From an uncultured Bacteroidales bacterium (lineage in GTDB: Bacteria; Bacteroidota; Bacteroidia; Bacteroidales; F082), in the NCBI GenBank assembly GCA_905233445.1, contig CAJOEP010000023.1:1-38443 (forward strand): DNA of 38,443 nucleotides, written 5' to 3'. A program made the position numbers and the translations under genes. Positions 30,720 to 38,443 of this stretch are shown here, one piece after another. The notes beneath the pieces were generated by a model. The model was not told the origin of the DNA. It saw only the letters and a list, made by a program, of their open reading frames with translations, and did no database searches. Numbering within the stretch: position 1 is the stretch's first letter; each line of letters starts with the position of its first letter.

Positions 30720-31910
30720 TTATACGCCTATTTTGTTTGCCATTCCCTTTATGTATTCGTTAGCTGATATGAATAACTTCGTATATTGATCACACAAACC
30801 CGAGGTTTTCTCTATTTCTTCCTCTGATAACAAAGCACAATGTATAATATATGTCATACTGTCGTTAAGCGGAAATCTGGATATATAATCGCCTTTGTAT
30901 GCAACATTATGGTCTTTCTGATTTTTAAAAATTTCCGAATAGTATGCTTCTCCTATAACCAAAGACGTGTCTTTTAATTTAGTTTCACTGCTGTAATTAA
31001 TACAACCATCAATAATTATGGATCCTATTTTAGGTGAAAGCATAAACAAGTCAACAGCCTCCATATCATGCAAAGAAAGCAACTCATGCTGCTCTTTTAT
31101 AAGATTATAATCTTTCCGTTCAAATATTTGCCAATGAATCAAAGCATAGACCGCTTCATTTTGAGCAGGTAGTGCTTTGAAGTAGTCGTAGTACCCTTTG
31201 TATATTTTCGATTCTTTATACCTCTCAACATATTCATCAGAGATGTATTTTTCAACAAAGTCTCTTGAGAAAGATTCCGCCATCAAATCAGGCATTCTGG
31301 TCACAATATCATCATCGAGCATTAGTACAGGATATGGATCTATGACCAATCTGTATAGGGCAACTGCTGTTATCGTATCATGTAATATTGTCTCGAAATC
31401 TTTTGTCAATGAAGTGATTCTCTCTGGACGCTCATAAGCATTAAAGCTGTTATAATGGTAGTAAAGGCTTTTGTATCCCTGCTTATGTACATATTTGTTC
31501 ATTAGCTTTTTCTCTTTCTCTATCCGTTCAAAGAAATCACTGAACAATTCTTTAACTTCAGAGAACTCTTCCTTTCCAACCTTTAATTCAGGAACAATGG
31601 TGCGAAGCTCAAATCCATTCTCCAGATTTTTCCATCCTTTTATCTTGCCAGGGTTACTAAATAGATACAATCCGCTCAATGATAGTTCTATAGCTTGCCT
31701 AATAGAATAAAACGCACAATCAAAATATCCTGATTCAAATAACTTCACTGAATTGGCCAGAAGTTGACAGGCTTCATTAATAAAGAAGAATGGGTTGACT
31801 TCTGCAAATAGTCCTGAATAAGAATACCTAAGGTCATTCAAATCCTCCAGATATTCATTGGCTTTCGGTAATGACAAAGGTTTTATATTCCAGTGCTCTA
31901 TCATTTCCAT
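30720..31910 (-). CDS. Unknown protein of the defence island
   Basis: 396 residues, mostly helical. The N-terminal 150 residues look like a HEPN-type four-helix bundle (LLANSVKLFESGYFDCAFYS, RQAIELSLSGLYLF, KKLMNKYVHKQG), but the canonical R-x4-H is not seen, so a HEPN assignment is weak. The C-terminal part has alternating strands and helices (MLSPKIGSIIIDGCINYSSE, MTYIIHCALLSEEEIEKTSG). No signal peptide. The gene follows the large nuclease-like gene by about 106 bases on the same strand. It could be a toxin, a partner of the nuclease or a separate gene. Confidence 0.6.
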   Translation of the reverse strand: MEMIEHWNIKPLSLPKANEYLEDLNDLRYSYSGLFAEVNPFFFINEACQLLANSVKLFESGYFDCAFYSIRQAIELSLSGLYLFSNPGKIKGWKNLENGFELRTIVPELKVGKEEFSEVKELFSDFFERIEKEKKLMNKYVHKQGYKSLYYHYNSFNAYERPERITSLTKDFETILHDTITAVALYRLVIDPYPVLMLDDDIVTRMPDLMAESFSRDFVEKYISDEYVERYKESKIYKGYYDYFKALPAQNEAVYALIHWQIFERKDYNLIKEQHELLSLHDMEAVDLFMLSPKIGSIIIDGCINYSSETKLKDTSLVIGEAYYSEIFKNQKDHNVAYKGDYISRFPLNDSMTYIIHCALLSEEEIEKTSGLCDQYTKLFISANEYIKGMANKIGV

Positions 31911-32016
31911 ACTTCTTCATTGCTCCATAATAAGAAGAGAGTCCAACAGACCCCTATATAACAAGGAAATATCAGTATTATTTTAGATATTTTTGTATTA
32001 TCAGGGTTTGTTGTAA

Positions 32017-33900
32017 TCAATTATTCTCATCTTGTTCGACATCATTCAATCCAATTAGCTGTAACCCTGTCATTTCATTCAAGTCAAAATGATTGGGATA
32101 GTCTGGCAAGCTAAAGTGTTTTTTGTATTCAATATCCAGCTCGTTTTTAAAGCCAAGACCAATATGATAGTAGGCATCAAACACCGCAGCCATATTTGGG
32201 GTAGTGCAAATTGTAATGTCTTTGTCTGCATATTCCTTGAACCGATCTCTATCGCATAGATACCACCCGCAGATTTCCAGTTCATCAGCACAGTAAACAC
32301 GTCCCTGCAACTTTTCCCTGTAGTCAAGAAACTCGACAAAACGGGCTGGAGCCATACCTTTCAACATCTTGCGCATCAATAGGAGCAAGGCTTCCAGATC
32401 ATCCACACATACCGACCATGGATATAACGCCTCTTCCTCTTTCTGCAATAGAGAGCCTAGGTTTGTTTGAATCTGACCATACTTGAAATCGGTGACAACT
32501 ATTGACCACACGTCACTAATATTCTTTTCTTTTAAGCAATAAAGCACTCTACGCTTATTATTGGCATCCAGAATATTAACATCTTTGCCAGCCGTCAAAA
32601 CATCCTCAACCCGTTTGCATTGCTCATATCCCAGTTGGATAGCATTCTCGTAATCCCTTTTGATGCGGCTATAGGCTTTTATTGGGTCGCGAAATGGAGG
32701 ACGAAAACCGCAATCCTTTATTTCAACAATTATACAGGTATCTTGGTAAACAACAAACAAATCATTTTCAGCAACGCCATCAACACAATAGTTTGTAAAT
32801 ATTTTGGTCTTTTCCGGGAAAAACCGCTTGAATAACTCTACCACCTTGTCCTCAAATGCATCGTCTTTGTATTGCTTGTATTTCTGTCCAATAGCACTGT
32901 CTTTTTGCAAAGCTTCGTCTATCCTGAAATACAATCCTTCAATCATAAACTTATCCAGACAAATGCACTTTTCTCCAAACTGAATCAAAGGGTTTGACTC
33001 AAAATAATGCTTGTCGGCATAATAAATAGTTTGGCCTTCCAATGATTTTTTATCATAATTGAAGAAGTCAATTATCCGTTGTAGATGATTTGGTTCAATA
33101 TCCACATTCAACAATTCTTTCTTTGAATGAATGTGTATTTCACCTGGGTTGATCTTCATGGTTTCCAGCAACCCGCTAAGTTCGGGTTGAAACCACCATT
33201 CTCTTGGATCTTCAACACCCCTGTCAATAAACTTTTGCGTTAATTTCTGCCACTCATCAGGATTATTAGCAAAATGCGAATATGTATTTAAAAAAGGATT
33301 GAAAATAGCGTTTAGTTTGTCATTATTGATTTCCCGCACATGCAAGAAAAAGTGTATCGCCTCATCCACTGTGAATCCATACCATGATTTTATCTGATTG
33401 TCGTATGGCTTAAAGTACCTTACAATCCTATCAAGTGTCTGTTCCTCATATACAATTAAGGCGTTGCCAAAATAGCCGATAAATGTTGATAACGATACCT
33501 CAACTTTTTTGTCACGCTCATCGTGGAACAATTCACCATCGTTAGGGAATGCGACGGTGACAAAATAGGTCATTTCTATTTCATCAAGCAATTTAGCTAT
33601 ACTATTCCAACGTTCCTCGTCCATTTCAACGGTTTCAGTTCTATCCACGATGGAATAATAAACGTCAACCATATATAGCGTTTGTCGCATTGGCGATTGA
33701 AGATGCTCATAAAGCGGTGATGATGATCTATTGCCCAGTTCAACAAACAACCGCATAGCATGAACAAGCAACGATTCCTCCTTTATGGGTCGCAACTCGT
33801 TTTGCAAATCAACAACTATCTCTTCAATCGTCCTATGAGATTCTTTGGCAGAGATTAATTGTTGGTAAGCCTTAACATAATTGTATTCATCGTCGAACAT
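32017..33900 (-). CDS. Large protein with PD-(D/E)XK nuclease core
   Basis: 627 residues. The central part has a PD-(D/E)XK nuclease core: AFEDKVVELFKRFF (Glu350), VAENDLFVVY (Asp380), CIIVEIKDCGFR (Glu393-x-Lys395), the D-x12-E-x-K spacing typical of this fold. The N-terminal 340 residues are helical and unfamiliar; the C-terminal 230 residues are not assigned. Similar cores occur in NERD-like and restriction-type proteins. Position 20 bases after abiH, and on the same strand, supports a defence role, with DNA or RNA cleavage as the likely effect. I cannot name the system. Confidence 0.75.
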   Translation of the reverse strand: MFDDEYNYVKAYQQLISAKESHRTIEEIVVDLQNELRPIKEESLLVHAMRLFVELGNRSSSPLYEHLQSPMRQTLYMVDVYYSIVDRTETVEMDEERWNSIAKLLDEIEMTYFVTVAFPNDGELFHDERDKKVEVSLSTFIGYFGNALIVYEEQTLDRIVRYFKPYDNQIKSWYGFTVDEAIHFFLHVREINNDKLNAIFNPFLNTYSHFANNPDEWQKLTQKFIDRGVEDPREWWFQPELSGLLETMKINPGEIHIHSKKELLNVDIEPNHLQRIIDFFNYDKKSLEGQTIYYADKHYFESNPLIQFGEKCICLDKFMIEGLYFRIDEALQKDSAIGQKYKQYKDDAFEDKVVELFKRFFPEKTKIFTNYCVDGVAENDLFVVYQDTCIIVEIKDCGFRPPFRDPIKAYSRIKRDYENAIQLGYEQCKRVEDVLTAGKDVNILDANNKRRVLYCLKEKNISDVWSIVVTDFKYGQIQTNLGSLLQKEEEALYPWSVCVDDLEALLLLMRKMLKGMAPARFVEFLDYREKLQGRVYCADELEICGWYLCDRDRFKEYADKDITICTTPNMAAVFDAYYHIGLGFKNELDIEYKKHFSLPDYPNHFDLNEMTGLQLIGLNDVEQDENN

Positions 33901-33920
33901 ACGAACCAGCCATCATTATT

Positions 33921-34805
33921 TCAACCTGTATGAAACAGCTCATAGTCCTTTACGCCCAAGTCTCTGAATGTTTCTTCAATCTGCTTTTTATCGTTGTCTG
34001 TATGCCAGCTGACTTTCCAGAAGAGACTCGGTTTTCTCGACGCTATCCACTCAATATATTGGAAATCCACTTCGGAAAAAGCCAACCCATAAACCCAAAT
34101 GGTTTTTGCCGCAAATACCGCAGGAGCAAATATCTTTTCATATTTCATTATCTGGGCATAGGGAAACTTGTCAAGATAGGAAACCTCCATCGTCAATTGA
34201 TATTCTGCATCTCCAAATGTTCCAGGCACAAAGAATGCTTCACTTTCGTATAGGTTATATTTCTTTTTAATTTCTTTTTCCAGTTCAAAATGGCTTTTGC
34301 TGTGCCCAAAGATTAAATCATCCCCTCTGTTTGCTTTGCCGTGAATGTACAGAATCTTGCTCTCTGGTATTCCATATACCTTTTCCAACGTATCGGTATA
34401 GTTGAATGAGATGTGCAAGTTAGCTTCAGGCAAATTCAATATGGGTTCCGCTGAAGCACAGGAAAGCGTCTTAGCCCACTCTGTAAAACTCTCAGACAGA
34501 TTCTTTTTTATCTTTCTAAAGAACCCGTTCGCTGGATGGTTGAACGTAGGTGGAAATCTGGGGTCTTGTTTGGGATAATCTTTAGGAGCCTCATGAATCA
34601 GTTTGGGCACATGAAAGGATGCAAGGTTTCTTTCAAACTCATTCCACCAATCGCCTGAAACATCGATGTATCTATTCAGCGTTTCATACAATTCCAAGTT
34701 ATTGACTTGCAGCCACGCCTTGAAATCAGAATATCTCGATGGCAATCCGTGACATACGTCAAAACCATTGCCGATGATAATGATTGTATCGGTTGGTTTC
34801 TTCAT
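33921..34805 (-). CDS. abiH: AbiH-family abortive infection protein
   Basis: 294 residues. Matches the AbiH family: TIIIIGNGFDVCHGLPSRYS with the IGNGFD motif, DFKAWL, WWNEFERNLA, then HISFNYTDTLEKVYG and ILYIHGKANRGDDLIFGHSK, and later WVYGLAFSEVDFQYIEWI. AbiH was first described as a phage-resistance protein in Lactococcus; its biochemical activity is not established. It is flanked at 20 and 14 bases by the nuclease-like and HEPN-like genes, so these three look cotranscribed. Confidence 0.88.
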   Translation of the reverse strand: MKKPTDTIIIIGNGFDVCHGLPSRYSDFKAWLQVNNLELYETLNRYIDVSGDWWNEFERNLASFHVPKLIHEAPKDYPKQDPRFPPTFNHPANGFFRKIKKNLSESFTEWAKTLSCASAEPILNLPEANLHISFNYTDTLEKVYGIPESKILYIHGKANRGDDLIFGHSKSHFELEKEIKKKYNLYESEAFFVPGTFGDAEYQLTMEVSYLDKFPYAQIMKYEKIFAPAVFAAKTIWVYGLAFSEVDFQYIEWIASRKPSLFWKVSWHTDNDKKQIEETFRDLGVKDYELFHTG

Positions 34806-34819
34806 TTCCCTCTTCTCTC

Positions 34820-35716
34820 TTAGTGTGACGTATTATATGCCCTTATCCAGATTCTATATTTCTTTTTCAGACCGTTCATGAGTTCTTCTGTTATTTCTGT
34901 CTTTGATTGGGCATAGAAATAGCTATATATTGACCCGCCAGCGTATTCCTCACATTCTTTTTCCGCACGTCTGTTCCTATATTCTTCAAAGACATCCATA
35001 AAGTCGAGATTAATGCCCCAATATTCATAATCAACATTTTCTTCTAACCATTTGATTAGCTTATGAAGTTCTTTGTCTTTTGCCTCAAAATCTTTCTGTG
35101 CTTCGTTAATTATATCACGTGTTAATTCAGGTGCTTGCGGGTATAAGATTTTAAAAACAAAATCACCAACTATATTCATGAACTCTGATGCTGAATCTAT
35201 CATTTTTAGGATTTTACCATGTTCTAATATTATATTACCAGCAATCTCATGACAAAATATATGTCGATAATAAAAAATATCTTTAACATCTGCCAATATA
35301 CTTTTATCATTGAATTCGTCATAAAAATCGTCTGTGCCTAGTAATGTCGAAATATTGTTATGTATATCTTCAAGTTTGTTGCAAGATAACAACATCGATG
35401 CATATTCACCAAATGTGATTGTATTCTGTTCAAAAGAATCAATGATAGGGGATTCAAATTGCACATCTTTGACAAGTTTTGCAAAATTCCGCCTATATTT
35501 AACATCTGCATCAATAATATTGGAATAAAGCTCTTGAAAATATCCCTCCATTAAAGCAACCAATCTCATGGGAATGTAAGGATATAGGAAAACGTCATCA
35601 CACTTTTCAAAAGTTTCTCTAAGGATTTTGATTTCATATTCTGCAGAAGAGCAATAGTCTATACGTACTCTGCAGAGATTGGCCAATACATCTTCGTAAG
35701 CAATCTTTTTTTTCAT
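34820..35716 (-). CDS. HEPN-like protein with an LprI (DUF1311)-like tail
   Basis: 298 residues. Residues about 40-190 are a helical bundle containing YYRHIFCHEIAGN, an R-x4-H motif (Arg151, His156) as in HEPN ribonucleases, preceded by helices YIPMRLVALMEGYFQELYSN. Residues about 205-298 resemble the lysozyme-inhibitor LprI/DUF1311 pattern: EAQKDFEAKDKELHKLI, EEYRNRRAEKECEEYAGGSI, YAQSKTEITEELMNGLKKKY. LprI domains are normally exported, but no signal peptide precedes this one, which is odd. HEPN proteins often act as RNases in toxin-antitoxin and phage-defence systems. Its start overlaps the end of a small frame-broken gene upstream. 14 bases separate it from abiH. Confidence 0.7.
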   Translation of the reverse strand: MKKKIAYEDVLANLCRVRIDYCSSAEYEIKILRETFEKCDDVFLYPYIPMRLVALMEGYFQELYSNIIDADVKYRRNFAKLVKDVQFESPIIDSFEQNTITFGEYASMLLSCNKLEDIHNNISTLLGTDDFYDEFNDKSILADVKDIFYYRHIFCHEIAGNIILEHGKILKMIDSASEFMNIVGDFVFKILYPQAPELTRDIINEAQKDFEAKDKELHKLIKWLEENVDYEYWGINLDFMDVFEEYRNRRAEKECEEYAGGSIYSYFYAQSKTEITEELMNGLKKKYRIWIRAYNTSH

Positions 35717-35776
35717 ATCATATCGCCTTCCACCATATTTATATACTTAGACACAATTCTTCCCGTATTACATCTT

Positions 35777-35905
35777 CTAATCCAAATTTTTACCTTTCTC
35801 GCCCGTAATGTCGCTCATTAAATAAACAACCAGATATGTGTCAATATTCCTTCGCAGAGCCTCCAGATATGACATATTGGAGTTGCTCTTTGCTCTATCA
35901 CTCAT
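35777..35905 (-). CDS. Small protein (42 residues), perhaps frameshifted
   Basis: MSDRAKSNSNMSYLEALRRN ... VVYLMSDITGEKGKNLD, ATG at 35905, stop at 35777-35779. The central helix SYLEALRRNIDTYLVVYLM is amphipathic and looks real. Deleting one G near 35810 would extend the reading (KVKIWIRRCNTGRIVSKYIN, MVEGDMI) to a stop overlapping the ATG of the HEPN-like gene at 35716, as expected for a coupled small gene of about 63 residues. No family known. It lies in the 243-base gap between the TIGR02391 gene and the HEPN-like gene. Confidence 0.5.
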   Translation of the reverse strand: MSDRAKSNSNMSYLEALRRNIDTYLVVYLMSDITGEKGKNLD

Positions 35906-35959
35906 GTATTTTTATGCCTATTGCATAATTACCACTCCCTAATGTTTGTTTTCAATATA

Positions 35960-36757
35960 CTATCTTCTCGTCAAATACACATGGTCAAGTCTCTCATGTA
36001 TAATTGAAGCCACAACCAAAACCTCTGCAAATTGTTCCAATTTCACATCTTCATTTACTCTGGCATCATGAGCCTTGGGATTCCTATATAATCCATAAAA
36101 GCCTGTGCAAAAGTTCATAAAACCAGTTTGTTCACTTTTTTCACTCAACGTCTCCAACTTATTCAAGGCAAGCATGGGCAATCCTGATTGCCCAATTGAA
36201 AAACAATTTGTAACCAATGAAGCGCCATCCTGCTGAACACCAGTCATATGGCGAAGCCTGTCAAACACACTTTTGGCAACCTCTTCCATAGCATGAAAAT
36301 AGTCTTCATTGAGCCATTCTTCGTCACAATACTTTATGATTTCAGAATGTATTTTCATGCCACGTATTTTGGTTTTTATCTTTTGTGACCGCTCTTTTGC
36401 TTCAGTTATCGTTTGAGCTTTTTTACACTGTTGTACTTGTCCCTTTTCGTTGACCTCATACCCTTCATACAACAGTTTTTCACTTATGGCAGTCCTGTCT
36501 GCTTCAAATGCCTTATGGTCATTATAACGTCTGGGAGTGATTGTCTTTTGTATAAAGTCAATTACATTGTTGGCACATCCATTACTGTCTTGAATGTTTT
36601 TAAAAGCATAGTAGAGCCTATCTTGTTTATTCGACCCATTGGCTTCTGGTATATGGCACATCAAAAGCATATCTGTAATCTTGCCATGCGTTAAAACGTT
36701 AGCCAAAACGCCAGCAAAATTCTTTAATGCCTGCTCATCAAATTTTGGAATTACCAT
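35960..36757 (-). CDS. TIGR02391 (Ymh) family protein
   Basis: 265 residues. The C-terminal half carries the family signature: SVFDRLRHMTGVQQDGASLV, MNFCTGFYGLYRNPKAHDAR (the RNPxAH motif) and FAEVLVVASIIHERLDHVYL. Members of this family occur near restriction-modification and abortive-infection genes; the helical C-terminal domain is HEPN-related, so an RNase or defence role is plausible but unproved. The N-terminal 120 residues (DEQALKNFAGVLANVLTHGK) are also seen in some homologs. It is the first gene of the putative defence island and probably of its transcript. Confidence 0.82.
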   Translation of the reverse strand: MVIPKFDEQALKNFAGVLANVLTHGKITDMLLMCHIPEANGSNKQDRLYYAFKNIQDSNGCANNVIDFIQKTITPRRYNDHKAFEADRTAISEKLLYEGYEVNEKGQVQQCKKAQTITEAKERSQKIKTKIRGMKIHSEIIKYCDEEWLNEDYFHAMEEVAKSVFDRLRHMTGVQQDGASLVTNCFSIGQSGLPMLALNKLETLSEKSEQTGFMNFCTGFYGLYRNPKAHDARVNEDVKLEQFAEVLVVASIIHERLDHVYLTRR

Positions 36758-36886
36758 TTTAGAAAAACTATGATTAAAACCCTATTTACATTATGTACCA
36801 AACATTTAACCACAAATCTCCCTCGCCACTAGTGAATATATACTTCTTTGGATTCATTCTCCATCACCTCGCATATTCAGATTATG

Positions 36887-37036
36887 TCAAGATGCCTCCG
36901 CCCTCGTCGCCTCCCACTTTCCGTCTTTGCATTCAAACAGCACTGTGCCGCTTTCGAGGGATTGCAAGGAGTACCATTGGCCAATTGGAACAGACGAAAT
37001 GAACACGAACGCAAAGGCAAGTCTCTGATGAGCCCA
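36887..37036 (-). pseudogene. C-terminal remnant of a WbuC-like cupin gene
   Basis: A minus-strand frame with no ATG ends at 36887 and encodes RLAFAFVFISSVPIGQWYSL ... QSLESGTVLFECKDGKWE. The final strands resemble the end of WbuC-family cupin metalloproteins (VPxGxWHSLxxLExGTVxFE). The N-terminal part is missing, and the frame overlaps the dehydratase 3' end. It marks the border where the defence genes adjoin the sugar genes. 36758-36886 holds nothing I recognise. Confidence 0.4.
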
Positions 37037-37038
37037 CT

Positions 37039-38280
37039 CTACATCTTTTGATCAAGGTTCTTCCCTTTTTCCTCATGCTCAAAGTTCGGGATAAACTCCT
37101 TGATGGCCTCTACCACCTGAGCCTTGGTGAAATCCTCTTTTGCAAACAGTCCTTCCAGTTTCTCGAAGAATGCGTTCACTTCCGGCATAGGCCTGCGGGT
37201 GGTTTCCTCCACCACACCCAATGCCATAAAGCGGTTCATATTGATACGCTCACCTGGGATATAGAACTCCTCGTAAGCTTTTTCACCTGTGGTATCGCTC
37301 TTGAAATAAACCACAGGATATTCCGTCAGATTCTCTTGTCCTGAGCCCGTCGAAGGATCCGTGTTCGTTTTAATCTCAGCAGCCATAGCCTTAGCTTCTG
37401 CGTCAGATCCACATTCGTGTTTCACGAGTTTATTCGCGGTGACAAACTTGTCGCAAATCGAAGAGAACGTCAGCATCTGGTCCTCGCCCAGTTTCGGGAA
37501 GAACACCTCGCCACCATTGCCCAGAATGCAAGCCAGCATACAAATCTGGCCAGACTCTTCGGGCGACACGAAATACCGCTTCACATCGCTTGGTGCCGCC
37601 AGCGGCTGCTTCTTTTGCAAACGGTGAATCCATCCGTCAGGCAAAGAACCATTACTGAATGCAACATTTGCAAAACGGGCAGTGGTGACTTTGAAATACT
37701 TATTGTATGCCATCACCAAGTCCTCCATAATGCGCTTCGATGCACCCATGATGTTTACAGGGTTGGCCGCCTTGTCGGTCGATACACAGAAGAAATGCTT
37801 CGGAGGATACACCGTCAGCAAATCCATCAGCCTCTTGGCCTTGATGTCGTTATTCTCTATCAGAGCCTGAACAGAATACCTGTCCTTCTCCGAGCGCACA
37901 TGCTTATGGGCAGAGAAGTTCGCAACAATGTCAAAGCCCTTCTCCTCACGGAAGATGCGCTCAAAAATCGGGTCAGCGAAATTCAGCGTATAGCAGCGGA
38001 ACTCATCCGGCACATAGAGGCCGTTGGTCGAGCGCACGTCGCGCACCAGCTCTGCCAGCCCGTTCTCATTCAGGTCAACCACCACCACCGATGCCGGCTC
38101 AAAGCGCAACACCGCCTTGATGAAACTGGAACCAATGGAGCCAGCACCACCTATCACACACACTTTCTTTCCCTTTATCTCACGAGTCAAAGTTTCCCCA
38201 TTAGCCTTGATGTCAGGCTCAAACATGCTGGTAGGTCTGAAAGTAACACTATCAGCTATGAATTTGTCAAGATTAAACAT
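37039..38280 (-). CDS. CapD/LegB-like UDP-N-acetylhexosamine 4,6-dehydratase
   Basis: 413 residues. Short-chain dehydrogenase-type sugar nucleotide dehydratase of the FlaA1/PglF/LegB/CapD group: VCVIGGAGSIGSSFI (NAD-binding, about 41-55), FSAHKHV, and CVSTDKAANPVNIMGASKRI (165-184), in which the usual Tyr-x3-Lys is Met-x3-Lys as in this group. Product is a 4-keto-6-deoxy-UDP sugar, which the aminotransferase at 28374 could aminate. A repeat-derived loop, DPSTGSGQ (308-315), interrupts the C-terminal domain. It begins 21 bases after the preceding regulator-like gene, so the two may be cotranscribed. Inverting versus retaining type cannot be decided. Confidence 0.88.
   Translation of the reverse strand: MFNLDKFIADSVTFRPTSMFEPDIKANGETLTREIKGKKVCVIGGAGSIGSSFIKAVLRFEPASVVVVDLNENGLAELVRDVRSTNGLYVPDEFRCYTLNFADPIFERIFREEKGFDIVANFSAHKHVRSEKDRYSVQALIENNDIKAKRLMDLLTVYPPKHFFCVSTDKAANPVNIMGASKRIMEDLVMAYNKYFKVTTARFANVAFSNGSLPDGWIHRLQKKQPLAAPSDVKRYFVSPEESGQICMLACILGNGGEVFFPKLGEDQMLTFSSICDKFVTANKLVKHECGSDAEAKAMAAEIKTNTDPSTGSGQENLTEYPVVYFKSDTTGEKAYEEFYIPGERINMNRFMALGVVEETTRRPMPEVNAFFEKLEGLFAKEDFTKAQVVEAIKEFIPNFEHEEKGKNLDQKM
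37338..37360 (-). repeat. In-frame TTCGACGGGCTCAG-type element inside the dehydratase
   Basis: The coding strand contains CCTTCGACGGGCTCAGGAC, giving PSTGSGQ. It is the same element, read in the same frame, as the fucP copy at 16787-16810. Confidence 0.75.
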
Positions 38281-38301
38281 GTTTCTATTTTTGTTTGTTT
38301 C

Positions 38302-38443
38302 TTACTTTCTTTTGTACTTTTGATAAGGATTCCTTGGAGCATCTGGATACATACGCTCAATTAGTCCCTCCTCCAACATAGATGGAATAACACTCGTAAG
38401 CAGATAATCCGGATTTCGGTTAATAGTAGTTGCAATATATTCA
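38302..38443 (-). CDS. C-terminal end of a winged-helix (AAA_4-type) regulator, 5' end beyond the window
   Basis: 47 codons to the stop at 38302. The sequence YIATTINRNPDYLLTSVIPS, MLEEGLIERMYPDAPRNPYQ and the terminal KYKRK resemble the winged-helix end of AlbA/AAA_4 putative transcriptional regulators (…LLEEGLIExxxPDxPxxxxQKY…). Its N-terminal part lies outside the window. It precedes the dehydratase by 21 bases. Confidence 0.55.
   Translation of the reverse strand, partial: EYIATTINRNPDYLLTSVIPSMLEEGLIERMYPDAPRNPYQKYKRK

Noticed and set aside
37417..38364. Long plus-strand open frame opposite the dehydratase
   Set aside because: It is antisense to a clear dehydratase with all motifs, and its translation has no recognisable domain.

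Overview
The window reads as chromosomal DNA of a Bacteroidales-type bacterium. The evidence is promoters of the TTTG-N19-TAnnTTTG type (two exact examples at 6245-6275 and 8983-9013), a type IX secretion sorting domain, TonB-like and carboxypeptidase-regulatory-like exported proteins, lipoproteins with a C-terminal domain common in Bacteroidales, and AT-rich spacers full of short word repeats. No rRNA, tRNA, CRISPR array or intact transposase was seen.

Layout. 1-4169: a tandem-ATPase peptide ABC transporter (cut by the left edge), a YfcC-family carrier and an ORF6N protein, all on the minus strand. 4348-13023: cell-surface genes. These include two lipoproteins sharing a C-terminal domain, a small protein with a PEP-CTERM-like tail, a type IX-secreted leucine-rich-repeat protein, class II aldolase, a ParE-like toxin/antitoxin pair, a frameshifted TonB-like gene and a degraded regulator. 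13056-21583: RNase R, then a fucose block: a RhaM-family mutarotase, fucP, a nucleotidyltransferase-GHMP kinase fusion, and fcl plus gmd for GDP-fucose. One complete and one truncated GxxExxY gene interrupt this block, each bordered by inverted word repeats. 21719-28270: a sigma-factor-like gene converges on eight or nine minus-strand genes: an AAA+ ATPase, two metallophosphoesterases and several unknowns. These fall into three transcription units, each preceded by the same 29-bp motif. I regard this as the best candidate for an undescribed system. 28374-29546: a nucleotide-sugar aminotransferase. 29629-36757: a probable defence island (TIGR02391 protein, HEPN-LprI-like protein, AbiH, PD-(D/E)XK nuclease, two unknowns). 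36887-38443: a cupin remnant, a UDP-sugar 4,6-dehydratase and the end of a regulator.

How the parts fit. The dehydratase and aminotransferase are a likely pair for an amino-sugar nucleotide, now separated by the defence island. With gmd, fcl and the kinase fusion they suggest surface-glycan synthesis fed by fucose. The three copies of the 29-bp motif suggest coordinated expression of the AAA+/phosphoesterase cluster, possibly by the neighbouring sigma-like protein; that link is inference.

A separate theme is invasion of the window by short word arrays and REP-like elements. Arrays with 7-, 8- or 11-base periods occur only between genes. Arrays with a 9-base period also occur in frame inside fucP, the sigma-like gene and the aminotransferase, where they encode tripeptide repeats such as NPx and TNx. 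Two other repeat types sit in frame in fucP, the aminotransferase and the dehydratase. Several apparent single-base frameshifts (9165-9185, near 26095, near 35810) may be real or assembly errors.
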